Origin: Bufo bufo
Lineage: Eukaryota; Chordata; Amphibia; Anura; Bufonidae
Length of the DNA stretch: 64,000 nt
NCBI RefSeq assembly: GCF_905171765.1
Contig: NC_053394.1
Coordinates: 163,649,183-163,713,182 of the forward strand
Direction: 5' to 3'
A model generated the notes under the pieces. It had not been told where the DNA came from and searched no databases. It worked only from the letters and a program-made list of their open reading frames with translations. Below are positions 1 to 10,439 of the stretch, piece after piece (position 1 is the first letter of the stretch; each line of letters begins with the position of its first letter). The position numbers were made by a program, and so were the translations under genes.

Positions 1-424
1 CTCCCGACCTCTATGAGCGTTAGCTGCGATCCGCGGCACCTGAGGAGTTAACTACCGCAGATCGCAGCTATTGCTCATAGAGGTCGGGAGCCGGCTATGT
101 GATTCTGCAGCCAGCTCCCGCCTCCTGTATATGAATGAATGAAAGACTCATCTTCATTGGTGGCGCAGCGGCCACAGCCCCTTCCCTCCTCTTGCCTTCT
201 CTCCTGTCATTGGCGGCAGCGGCAGCAGCAGCACAGGGGGAGGGAGACACGGCTTCCTTCTCCCCTGTGCTGCGGAGGGAACACAGAGAGCGCTGAGAGC
301 AGCGCGTTCTGTGTTCCCAATATGTTATCGGTATATCGGCAAAATAGATGCTGATACCGATAACTGTCAAAATCCTCAATATCGGCCGATAATATCGGCC
401 AAACCGATAATCAGTCGATCCCTA
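1..424. mobile_element. hAT-like non-autonomous element, cut by window start
   Basis: Bases 1-18 and 73-90 are near-perfect inverted repeats forming a hairpin. Further right are several ATCGGCCGATA-type motifs, and the segment ends near 424 in a sequence that reads TAGGGATCGACTGATT on the minus strand, which resembles a hAT-type terminus. The middle is GC-rich and AGC-repetitive. I recognise this as a dispersed anuran repeat. The other end and any TSD lie outside the window, so the class is an inference. The short open frames here have no recognisable protein features. Confidence 0.5.
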
Positions 425-1195
425 GTCATATTACTGTTATATTTTGTGTTCACAGAAGCAGAAAAAGATAATATGCCTTTAAGATTCATTTTGTAATGTA
501 AGGTAAACTCAGTGACACAGCAGAAACAACAGAAAGCATAGTGTTAATCTGTTGTTACTGGGCAGAAGTCTAGACCAATCACAGCCAGCTTCTCATACAG
601 CAAGAGTTTTCACCAATCACAGCCAGCCTCACATACAGCCTGTCTGGAAATTCCCCCAGCTCCTGCTGCTAGAATCATTATTCAGGAGCTGAAGAGACAT
701 TCACTCCACTGAAAGCTGAGTTTTATGGGAACAAGAGGCCAATATGTGTATTTTAAAACAGTTATATAATGTTCATATTGTTAGTATTGTGTTTAGAACT
801 GTATACTGAACTAGATATATATGTGTTTACTTACAGTTTCACCAATTGCAACCATACAAATTCAATTGCAAAGTACAAATACAAATTGCAAATTGCAAGC
901 TACAGTTGCAACTTGTGAACTACTACAAATACCATACAAACATATTGCAATCCAAATTGCATACAACCATACCAGATTATACTCAACCAATCTGCAAATA
1001 GTCACTGCTAACTGCATACCGCCATTTAGTGATATCTTTTCAACACGTGTTTTGTACATGGACTAGCTGCTGCGGAGGTGGCAGTGTTATATATGAAGAA
1101 AAGTTGAAGTTAATAAAGATCTTATTTTTAAGCATTTGGTGTGCTCTTTAAACCTACTGTTTCCATAGAACGGCGCTAGAGGAATTATAGAGCAA
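425..1195 (+). repeat. LTR-like non-coding sequence, unclassified
   Basis: The segment has retroviral-U3-like features: two direct copies of an ACCAATCACAGCCAGC motif (about 574 and 612) and a poly(A) signal (AATAAA near 1113) close to its right edge. TG...CA ends can be proposed near 432 and 1190, but no convincing 5-bp duplication flanks them. No coding sequence is seen. It may be a solo LTR; an AT-rich unique stretch is the alternative. Confidence 0.3.
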
Positions 1196-1803
1196 CAGTC
1201 AGTCTGGTTAGACTAAAAGTCAGAGATATCAAAATTCTTCTAATGCCACAGCGCAAAAGGCACTTGATAGTGCTGCGCCTGCTACACAGTCATCTCTGTA
1301 CTGTGCTAGCACTTTGAGTGTAGGACTGTCACAAGATCGAGTTCAGGTCTGAAGAGTTGGGGGGAAGGGGAGGTTTACTAGGGGAATAGTCAGTTTAGGA
1401 AGCATGATAAGCCTGCCTGAAAAGATGTGTTTTTAAGGTACGTTTGAAGGTAGTGAAGTTGGGAATTGACCTGATTGTCCAGGGACAGTGCATTTCAGAG
1501 AGTAGGTGCAGCTTGAGAAAAGTCTTGAAGATGGGAGTGAGAGGTTCGAATTATGGAGAATGGTAATCTTAGATCACTGATATAATGAAGAGCGTGACTA
1601 GGGTGGTAGACGGAAATGAGGGAGGAGATGTATGGAGCTGCAGCACTGTGGAGAGCATTGTAGGTGTGGGTGAGAATCTCATTGAGTCACTAGAGGGCTC
1701 TCTCTGACCACAGTGAATGTGCCCTTGCATATACTTAGATTTTATAGCCGTAATAAGCTGTGAAGTAAACATTCAGTTTCACTTTTGGCAGTAGAGCAAA
1801 GCC
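1196..1803. repeat. Probable dispersed repeat, no gene seen
   Basis: The stretch around 1370-1690 is purine-rich and resembles a widespread amphibian dispersed repeat that I recognise but cannot classify. No frame shows protein-like composition and no termini are visible. Confidence 0.25.
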
Positions 1804-1865
1804 TTATACCTCATTCACACGTCAGTGATTTGGTCAGTGATTTCCATCAGTGATTGTGAGCCAAA

Positions 1866-2139
1866 GGCCGCATGCACACGACTGTGCCGTTTTTTGCGGT
1901 CCGCAAACCGCGGATCCGCAAAAAAAAAAATGGAAGCCACCCGTGTTGCCTTCCGCAATTTGCGGAATGGAACGGGCGTCGGCAATATAAATGCCTATTC
2001 TTGTCCGCAAAGCTCACACAAGTATAGGACATGTTTTTTTTTTTTGCGGGGCCGCGGAACTAAGTGAATGGGTCCGCATCTGAGTCGCCAAAACTGCGGC
2101 TCAGATGCGGACCCAAACAACGGCCATGTGCATGAGGTC
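1866..2139. mobile_element. Nested palindromic MITE (GGCC-CATGCACACG family)
   Basis: The ends are imperfect inverted repeats around GCATGCACACGACTGT and GGCCATGTGCATGAGGTC, flanked by AAA. The interior has repeated TGCGG/CCGCA motifs in mirror order, as in the better-preserved copy at 21263-21581. It has no coding capacity. Confidence 0.6.
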
Positions 2140-2266
2140 AAAACCAGATGAGGCTGTAAAGACAGAACAGGAGCAGATCTTTCCCTTATACCTTATTTCT
2201 GTGGGGGCTCCAATCCATGTTTTGGTTCAAAATCACTGATGGAAATCACTGACAAAAACACTGACG

Positions 2267-2522
2267 CAGTGGCGTACATAGACAAGTAAGGGCCCCATAG
2301 CAAGATTCAAACCAGGCCCCCCCACACAGGACTCAAAGGTTTCTGCCTAAACCTCTTTTTTCCACTGCTTCATTTGCTAAAAGTTGTTCCTTTAGACTAG
2401 AGGGTAGAGTCCTAACAAAGTTTTCACCCCCAGTAGAAGAAGGGATGATCCCAACTGGGCCCCATCTTGCCCTGGGTCCCATAGAAGTCGCATGTTCTGC
2501 CACTATGGCAGTTACTCCCCTG
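2267..2522. mobile_element. Small hAT-like MITE with 8-bp TSD
   Basis: CACTGACG occurs immediately left (2259-2266) and right (2523-2530). The ends CAGTGGCGTACATAG and, on the other strand, CAGGGGAGTAACTGCC are imperfect inverted repeats of hAT type. The 256-bp interior is non-coding. The target lies in the right terminal repeat of the palindromic MITE at 1807-2543. Confidence 0.75.
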
Positions 2523-2546
2523 CACTGACGTGTGAATGAGGCTTTA

Positions 2547-2821
2547 GTCTGTAGCTGATATTCAAACTTGGTCCAATTTTGTTTGATGACAGTTGATCAT
2601 TTAAACAGCAGATGGCAGCAGTTGCCAAAGTATCTTCAATCTGGCATATGTATTTGCTAGGCTATGTAATTGTCCTCTCTCCTTAGATCTTACTGTTTAT
2701 TTTCATTTCTTTTAATCAGTTGTCATTTTTTCTGTTTATTGCTTGCTCTGGTGATAACGCACTGTGTAATATGTTGTCAGGGTATAAATACAGGTATTCT
2801 ACCACTTGCATAAAGCTTTTT
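2547..2821. other. No feature seen
   Basis: AT-rich sequence between the nested MITE cluster and the Tc1 element. No gene or termini are recognised. Confidence 0.4.
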
Positions 2822-2983
2822 CAGTCATGGCCAAAAGTTTTGAAATTGACAAATTCTGGCTTTCACAAAGTTTGCTGCTTCAGTGTTTTTAGATCTTTTT
2901 TTGTGAGATGTTTTTATGGTATACTGAAGTACAATTATAAGCAATTAATTTTTTTAAAAGTTTTTTTACTTTTATTGACAAAT

Positions 2984-3894
2984 TGTAAGACACTCTCCTG
3001 TTCTGCGATCCACTGGGGCCCTCAGGAGTCCTCGTGGGGCTCGACCTGCAGGGGACCCCGTTGGAATAGCAGGACAGGTCACGCATGTGCCTGGGGAATC
3101 TTCGGTTCCGACTCCTTTGCGGGCAGATGCGGTAGTGCGTCCGCATGGTCGCCGGAGGGGAAGACCGCCGGGGTCTCGGAGGCAGACTGACCGGACCGGT
3201 GGCGGCACGCAGCGGCTGGTCCTATCTCCGGTATTAACTGCGGGTTCCATTCTGGCGTCCGTGCCGACGCGATCGTGTATTCATGCTGGGCCACTCGAGC
3301 GTCCGCGTGTACACTCGAGAGGAGGTTCGCAAAAGGATACGCGACCGAACGTACGCGCATCTTATTCGCTACGCTGGCCGCAGCCTGGCTACACCAGTCT
3401 CAGGGAAAAGGATCGTTATATGACCTATGAGGAATAGGCACATGGCTCTTTGTGATTGGCTAGTAGGTACTTAAAAGGTGATTTCCCTGGCTGGTCAGTG
3501 CCCACTGTTGTTTTGACAACCCGGGTGTATGTTGCGGTTCATATTCTCCCAGACTTACCTGTGCATGACCTCAGCCTTCCTCAATTTATCTCTAGAGACT
3601 GCCTCTGGATACATCATCTTTGCTGAACAGTTTGTCTCGTGTATGACCTTGGATCGGACCCTGGAAATCCATTCCTGGCGTCTCATCCCTAGGTACCACG
3701 TTACATGGACTAATACTGCGCATATGAACTTTGGCCTTGGGTCATTGGCTGTCCCCTTGGTGTTTCCCTGCACAGGTTATTATTCGGGTTGGTTACCTGT
3801 ATATGCTTACTGGTTTGGACTGTACGGCCGTTTATTTAATAAATCCACTATTGTTTAACCTCTGTCTGGTTGCTTGGGGTTCTGCACCATTACA
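2984..3894 (+). mobile_element. Solo LTR with 5-bp TSD
   Basis: A 911-bp segment starting TGTAAGACAC and ending ACCATTACA, flanked by CAAAT on both sides (2979-2983, 3895-3899). A promoter-like CTTAAAAGG lies near 3470 and an AATAAA poly(A) signal near 3838, so transcription would run left to right. No internal coding region remains, which fits LTR-LTR recombination. The family is probably Ty3/gypsy or ERV-like; I cannot decide from the LTR alone. Confidence 0.75.
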
Positions 3895-4272
3895 CAAATA
3901 CATCAAGTTTATGCAAAGACTCAATATTTCTTGTTTTGACCCTTCTTAGACTTATGCAATTCGCTGTAGCATGTAGCAATTTTGGGCCAAATCCTGAATG
4001 ATGGCAACCCATTCTTGCCTAATCAGTGCTTGGAATTTATTGCAATTTCTGTGTTGTTTTTTTGTCCACCTGCTTTCTGAGGATTGATCACAGGTTCTCT
4101 ATGGGATTGAGATCTTAGGGGGGTCCTAATCATGGGCCCAAAATTTCAAAGTTTTGTTCACTAAGCCACTTGTGACATGGTGCTCCATCATGGAGGAAAA
4201 AGAATTGTTCATCACCAAATTTCTCCTGGATCGTTGGGAGTAGTTGTTCTTGAAGGATGTATGGATACCATT

Positions 4273-5072
4273 TGTAACGGATCTCCTAGCACCCCGACCT
4301 GGTACCACCGTCGATGGATGCTCCTAGTGCTTCCCGAGGACTCCAAGCACTCCACTTGACACCGTAAGCGCTGCAGCCCCCGCGAACCGCCAAAGCTTGG
4401 TTGAGGTCTCGCCGTCTCCTACCCACCCTGGACCTACGACAAGGCTCCAGGCTCCACTGGGTGAACCTCTCCTAAATCCAAAGAGCAGGAACAGCTCTTA
4501 CAAGAGCTAGTAGTTATAGCCAGGGGAGTATAGCAAATCTTCAGCGTATAGCAATCCCCAGTGTCGATCAGTTACCCAAACACCAGCCTCAACATGATGA
4601 AGGGTAAAACAGGAACTCTTTATTGAACACACAAGCATTGACTTATACACATTTTCCAACAAGGTTACCACCCACAGGGTTTTGTAAAAACAACCAATAA
4701 AAACGTACAATACAGTAAAACACTCCCACACAAACTCCTCCCCTCTGCAATGGGTTAATGTAATCATCACAGGCAGGAGAATACACAATGTCTTCTGTCC
4801 TGGAGACAACCGAGGAGTAATTCAATTATCTCTCAGGACAAAGGGAAATCACCAATACACACGTGGAGACAATAGGACAGAAGTCACTACTCAAATATAC
4901 AATGTCCCACCCTTCACAGTACACAAAGACATTTAACATATCCCTAAATGGCACGAATTAGACCAGGGGTTCAAAAGTTTAGCATGGGCTGATGAGAGGG
5001 CCCATAATCCTGGGGCAAGAGGCTGGCAAACAGGCCCCTCCAAAACCCAGTGGCGAGGTTGGTTTCGCCACA
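4273..5072 (-). mobile_element. Solo LTR with 5-bp TSD (minus)
   Basis: An 800-bp segment, plus-strand ends TGTAACGG and GTTTCGCCACA, flanked by CCATT (4268-4272, 5073-5077). On the minus strand it begins TGTGGCGAAACC and has an AATAAA signal opposite about 4620, so the sense strand is minus. It sits inside Tc1 transposase relic sequence, which reads continuously once the LTR and one TSD are removed. Confidence 0.75.
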
Positions 5073-5296
5073 CCATTCTTTCTCCATAGCAGTGTTCCTA
5101 GGCAAAATTTAGAGTGAGCCCACTCTCTTGGATGAGAAGCAACCCCACTCATGTATGGTCTCAGGATGCTTTACTGTTGGAATGACATAGGACTCATGGT
5201 AGCAGTCACATAATCATTTTTCCAGATATCCCAACCAGTCTGAAGGGAGCTTCATCAGAGAAATTAACTTCCAGTCCTTTGTAGGCCAATCTCTAA

Positions 5297-5543
5297 GCGT
5301 CCATTCACACGTCTGTAGTGCATTGCGGATCCGCAATACGCCCGGCCGACACCCCCATAGAAATGCCTATTCTTGTCCAGACATGCTCTATTTTTTTCCG
5401 GTGCTGCAGACTGGAAGATCAGGGCTGCGCTCCGGGAATGCGGATGCGGAGAGCACATAGTGTGCTCTCTGCCACCATTCAGTCCCCATAGAGAATGAAT
5501 GAGTCCACACCCGTTCCACACTTGCGGACGTGTGAATGGAGCC
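5297..5543. mobile_element. Palindromic MITE (TTCACACG family), TAA TSD
   Basis: Inverted ends GCGTCCATTCACACGTC and GGACGTGTGAATGGAGCC are flanked by TAA at 5294-5296 and 5544-5546. The interior contains CCGCAA/TTGCGG blocks shared with the other copies in this window. It is non-coding and inserted into the Tc1 relic. Confidence 0.65.
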
Positions 5544-6180
5544 TAAAAGCCTTGTCCTCACTGTGAGGGCAGGTACATTCGCACTTGTCTGCTGACATTC
5601 ATGAGAAAGCTCTGCACTGGAGGTGACCCAATGCCATAGCTGAATCCTCTTTAGGAGACAGTCCTGGCACTTGCTGCACTTTCTTGGGTGCCTTGAAGCC
5701 TTCTTCACAGCAACTGAACCTCTCCCCTTGATGTTCTTGATGATTTGATAAATGGTTGATTTAGCAGCAATGTCCTTGCCTGTAAAGCTCTTTTAATGTA
5801 AAGCAATGATGACTGCATGTGTTTCCTTGAAGGTAAATATGGTTAACAGAAGAAGACAATGATTTTAAGAACCCTTCACCCCATGTTAAAGCAACCAGTT
5901 TGCTCTTCTAATTCAATCAGCATGACAGGGCAATATCAGCTGCCATGTTCTCATTAACACTTTCTCCTGAGCAAAATCACACAACTGATGTTAGCAGGTA
6001 ATTTTTTGAGAGGGCTGAAATGCACTGGAAATTGGGTTTTTGTGATTAACTTAATTTTCATGGCAAGGAATGACTTTGCAATTGCGGTAACTGAAATTCA
6101 TCTGATCACTCTTCATAACAATCTAGAGGTAATGTAAATTGCCAACATAAAAATTGAAGCAGCAAACTTTGTGAAAATGC

Positions 6181-6765
6181 ATTTCAAACATACCTGTGTG
6201 TACTTTGCGTCTTTATTGCATGTCCAGGGAACATGTTCTAAGTGCCCAAAGCAAAGCAAACCCTGACCAGCTTGAATTTGGGAGCTGTTTTATTAGCAGA
6301 ATAGAAGTGCTTTTCCCGGACATAGAATAATGACTCAAAGTACCAAGGTGCCAGTCATATGGCTGTTTGTTGCCATATACCCACAGGCACCATCTGGCAT
6401 GTACAGTAGGAGTTGGCAAACCTTTGACTTGGTGGTATGCCACCATTCTTATGTTAGTTGATGACACTAAGAATGGTGTTTCTAGATGCCATCTCGCAGG
6501 AGGACAAGGTGTGAGTCAGAAGGGACCATTTTTCAGGTGCCCTGCACTGACTTGCTGAAGGAGATTATGGTTCTAAAAGCGTGACACTATAGCATTTGTA
6601 GGTGGGGTTAAGATGCATCTATAAAACTGTGTGTGTATGCAAAAAGTGCATGAAGAACTGCTGTGAGAGTAGAGGTCTAGGCCTTGGTAGCCACTGGGGA
6701 TCGCACTGGTTCCCTGAATTCCTGTGCCTCATTTTGAGAGAAAACAAAGTTTGTTGTGTGCATCT
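6181..6765. other. No feature seen
   Basis: Unique-looking sequence between the Tc1 relic and a TTAA MITE. The short open frames on both strands lack protein-like composition. Confidence 0.4.
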
Positions 6766-6769
6766 TTAA

Positions 6770-7263
6770 AGGGAATCTGTCATGTGGATATTTGATTATA
6801 ATGTAACTAATTATATACAATCATTAACTACTAAAAAGTACCTTAGATGTATTCACTTACTGGTGTGACAGATGGTTACCTCATAATATACACACAAAGA
6901 TGCCACATGCCGGATGCTAATGAGCTGATTTAAGTCCGGCGTGATGTCAGTGAGTCCAGCGTTTATTTAATTCAGAGATATAGCCACTCCCCTGCCCACC
7001 TGCTGCTGATTCATATGGAAAAAAACTGTCAATCAGCAGCAGGTAGGCGGGGAGAGTCAGGAGCTCATAAATATTCATGACTCATCATTATCAGCTGGAG
7101 CTTTTCAATACAAGATGTTGGCAGATTGACTGGGTCAATTAAAGAAAGTGACCCAGCCGACTGGGTCAATTAAAGAAAGTGACCCAGCATTTTGCTAAGA
7201 GAATCAGTCACTTATTTATGTTGCCCTTAGTAAGGACACCATAAAACTGATGACAGGTTCCCT
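6770..7263. mobile_element. TTAA-target MITE
   Basis: Ends AAGGGAATCTGTCATGT and, in complement, AAGGGAACCTGTCATCA, each abutting TTAA (6766-6769, 7264-7267). The TTAA duplication fits Kolobok- or piggyBac-type transposition. The interior contains a short tandem duplication (GACTGGGTCAATTAAAGAAAGTGACCCAG type, about 7128-7188) and no gene. Confidence 0.65.
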
Positions 7264-7336
7264 TTAAGTGCCTGCTACATTCAATGGGGGCATAGTACCC
7301 CTTTCATGTCACATTACCCCATAAGTGTCAGTTATA

Positions 7337-8880
7337 CAGTCCTGATCAAAAGTTTAAGACCACTTGAAAAATGGCAAAAAAATCATATTTAGCATGGCTG
7401 GATCTTAACAAGGTTCCAAGTAGAGCTTCAACATGCAACAAGAAGAAATGGGAGTGAGACAAAACATTTTTTGAGCATTCCATTTAATGAAGACAACGAA
7501 TAAACTGAAACAGGCTGTTTTTCAGCTGATCAAAAGTTTAGGACCACACCTCCAAAAAAAAACGAAACCCCCCCCAAAACAGAAATCCAACTTCCAAACA
7601 TGAACTCAGTAATGAGTAGCTCCGCCGTTATTGTTTATCACCTCCAAAATTCGTTTCCGCAAGCTTTTCCATGAAGTGAGTGGGAACATTTCTCCAAGTG
7701 GTGAAGACGGCCACACGAAGGCCATCTACTGTCTGGAACTGTTGTCCATTTTTGTAAACTTCCCTTGCCATCCATCCCCAAAGGTTCTCAATTGGATTTA
7801 GATCAGGGGAACACGCAGGATGGGCCAAAAGAGTGATGTTATTCTCCTGGAAGAAGTCCCTTGTCCTGCGGGCATTGTGTACTGTAGATTTGTCCTGTTG
7901 AAAAACCCAATCGTTACCACACAGACGAGGGCCCTCAGTCATGAGGAATGCTCTGTGCAACATCTGGACATAGCCAGGGGCCGTTTGACGCCCCTGCACT
8001 TCCTGAAGCTCCATTGTTCCACTGAAGGAAAAAGCACCCCAGACCATTATGGCGCCTCCTCCACTGTGGCGCGTAGAAAACATCTCAGGTGGGATCTGCT
8101 TGTCATGCCAGTAACGTTGGAAACCATCAGGACCATCAAGGTTAAATTTTTTCTCATCAGAGAATAAAACTTTCTTCCACCTTTGAATGTCCCATGTTTG
8201 GTTCTCTCTTGCAAAGTCCAAACGAGCAGTTCTGTGGCGTTCAAGGAGACGAGGTCTTTGAAGACGTTTTTTGTTTTTGAAGACCTTCAGTCTCAGATGC
8301 CGTCTGATGGTAATGGGGCTGCAGTCAGCACCAGTAAGGGCCTTAATTTGGGTCAAGGATCATCCAGTGTCTTGACGGACAGCCAATTGGATCCACCGGC
8401 TCAGTGCTGATGAAATTTTTTGGGGTCTTCCACTTGACTTTTTTGTTCCATAACCCTCAGGATCATTTAAGAAATTCCAAATGACTGTCTTACTGCGTCC
8501 CACCTCAGCAGCGATGGCGCGCTGTGAGAGACCCTGCTTATGCAGTTCAACAACCTGACCACGTTCAAAAAGGGAGAGTTTTTTTGCCTTTGCTATAACA
8601 ACATGTGACTACCTGACAGAAAATGACAATGAATCCATATCTTTGCACAGATTTGGCCTTTTAAAGGCATGTGGTCCTAAACTTTTGATCAGCTGAAAAA
8701 CAGCCTGTTTCAGTTTATTCATTGTTTTCATTAAATTGAATGCTCAAAAAATGTTTTGTCTCACTTCCATTTCTTCTTATTGCATGTTGAAGCTCTACTT
8801 GGAACCTTGTTAAGATCCAGCCATGCTAAATAAGATTTCTTGCCATTTTTCAAGTGGTCTTAAACTTTTGATCAGGACTG
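7337..8880 (-). mobile_element. Near-complete Tc1-like transposon
   Basis: A 1544-bp element with long inverted ends starting CAGTCCTGATCAAAAGTTTA, both flanked by TA (7335-7336, 8881-8882), the Tc/mariner target. It has a single transposase on the minus strand. Full inverted repeats plus an almost open reading frame suggest a fairly recent insertion. Confidence 0.9.
7628..8598 (-). pseudogene. Tc1 family DD34E transposase, one nonsense codon
   Basis: The C-terminal 242 codons (8356 down to 7628) are open and carry the catalytic triad: D in LFSDEKKF, D in [10 protein letters not shown] and E in [12 protein letters not shown], with 34 residues between the last two. Upstream, in the same frame, the helix-turn-helix part (LFERGQVVELHKQG, GRSKTVIWNFL) reads through to about 8598. 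A TGA at 8360-8362 separates the two parts, and the expected start codon is not in frame. The enzyme would cut and paste its own element at TA sites. As it stands it is probably inactive, with DNA binding and catalysis split. The family call is firm. Confidence 0.85.
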
Positions 8881-8983
8881 TATGTGACACCATGCAAAGT
8901 ACCTGTTACCGATCACACCATACTAACTGCATTCTACATGCCCCTATAAGTGCCAAGGACATACCTTCCCATATATGGATAGT

Positions 8984-9513
8984 TGTCACCGCCAGTTCTG
9001 TGAGAAGGTCTGGCAGACGTTCTTCTCTACCTCTTGTATGATGTTCTTTGTTTTGGTTTCACTTTCTCATCTCCTTTCCTTCTGCCAGGTGTCACTTATT
9101 TAGACTAATCGTCTTCCTTTATATTCCCTCCTATACTGCCTCACTTTGCGGTTTATACTACTTCCTGGATGAAGTGTTCACTGCTGTAGGCTGCTTCTGC
9201 TGTTTGCTCAGATAAGTCCTTTACTTTATTGTGTTTCCTTGCTGGCTTGATTCTAGGTGACCCTGACTCCGTCCGTATTAAGTGCAGGGAGCCAGTGGTT
9301 GTGTCCCCTCACTATGATAGGGTTTTCAGGTGTCACACAGACTTTGGTACGTGGGCATGCAATCGTCTACCATCGAGACCCTTGCATATGCATAGCAGTC
9401 AGGGAGAGCTCTTAGGGTTTTATAGGGCTCACCTATAAGCTCCTTAGTTTGGGATCAAGCCAGTCGCTCGTTTATTCATAAGTTCCAGCTATCTGCAAAC
9501 TTCACCCGTGACA
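8984..9513 (+). repeat. 5' LTR of provirus A
   Basis: TGTCACCGCC...CCCGTGACA, 530 bp. The gag start codon is only 27 bp downstream. No obvious tRNA primer-binding site (TGG start) is seen after the LTR. Confidence 0.9.
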
Positions 9514-9540
9514 TTATAAACCGCCATAACCGTCTTAAGC

Positions 9541-10400
9541 ATGGATCCGGTTTCAGCCTTGATTGACCGCATGCAAGGTCTTTCGCTGGAGGTAGCAGAT
9601 CTCCGTAAAACTGTGTCTCAGTTTGGGGTGACCGGTTCTGCTGGCGTTCATGGAGTTTGTTCCGAGGCTAAGATCTTGCTTCTGGATATGTTCTCCGGGG
9701 GTAGTGAGAATTTTGTTCGCTTTAGAGAGTCTTGCAAACTCCATTTTCACCTACTTCCCCATTCCTCTGGTGATGAGGAGCAGAGAATGGGGATCATCAT
9801 CTCGCTGCCAAGGGATAACGCTCAGTCTTTCACTGCCGGTGGGGGCACGGCCCCTCCGATCGGTGGATGAATTTTTTGTAGCCCTAGATCGTATTGCTCT
9901 GGCTGAATCTAAACTGCGTTTTTTATGCCAGGGTAAACACTCCGCAGAGATATATTGTTCTGAATTTCAGAGATGGGCAGCTGATACTGGTTGGATTAAT
10001 GCTGCACTCTGAAGTCAATTTTGCCATGGTCTTTCGGAAAGATTAAAACATGCATTCGATTTTCATGAGAGACCAGCGTCGTTAGAGTCAGCCATGTCTC
10101 TAGCTGTTCGTATTGACAGGCGTCTTAGAGAGAGAGAGGAGACTACTCTTTCCTGTCATATTCAGCCCAAGGACAGTGGGGCTGTCTCATTCAGTGCGCA
10201 GGGGTCTCAGTCTGTCTCAATCCCCTCTGAGGAGGAGGCCATGCAGCTGGGTTTGCTTGCCTCTGATAGTAGAGGATTCAGCTCTCAGAGGAGGGTTTGT
10301 TTCTGTTGTGGGGGTATAAATCATTTAGCTAATGTTTGCCCCTCTAGGAGATTCATTAAGTTTTCGGAGGGTAATAAAAACAAAACAAAACAAAAAACCT
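9541..10400 (+). pseudogene. gypsy gag, frameshifted
   Basis: Reading starts MDPVSALIDRMQ, a helical N terminus typical of this chromovirus gag, and continues to 9870. The sense frame then shifts into a second frame (to about 10012) and resumes after an in-frame stop and gap at 10094. The CCHC knuckle reads CFCCGGINHLANVC near 10300. Gag would form the particle and bind RNA. At least one frameshift and one nonsense change make it non-functional. Confidence 0.85.
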
Positions 10401-10439
10401 CTAAAACCTTTCCATTTGCTACTATTGGCAAGGTTGATG

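Larger units (their letters stand above)
1807..2543. mobile_element. Palindromic MITE (PIF/Harbinger-like), interrupted twice
   Basis: Inverted ends CCTCATTCACACGTCAGTG (about 1809-1827) and its complement (about 2523-2541) are flanked by the trinucleotide TTA (1804-1806 and 2544-2546), the TWA duplication typical of PIF/Harbinger. A second inverted motif (AATCACTGATGGAAATCACTGA near 2230 and its complement near 1840) confirms the palindrome. The element is split by another MITE at 1866-2139 and by a small hAT-like element at 2267-2522. Confidence 0.65.
2822..6180 (-). mobile_element. Decayed Tc1-like transposon, host to three insertions
   Basis: The left end starts with the Tc1-type CAGTCATGGCCAAAAGTTTTG context. 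The inverted TTTCACAAAGTTTGCTGCTTC recurs in complement near 6150-6172; the right tip beyond that is missing or diverged. Between them the minus strand carries recognisable but unreadable Tc1 transposase relics, with no open frame of useful length. The element is split by solo LTRs at 2984-3894 and 4273-5072 and a MITE at 5297-5543. Removing these rejoins Tc1 sequence exactly, with each duplication accounted for. Confidence 0.7.

Noticed and set aside
425..1195. Firm call of a solo LTR with TSD AGTCA
   Set aside because: AGTCA occurs on both sides, but the implied element would not start TG and end CA, so it was left as an uncertain repeat.
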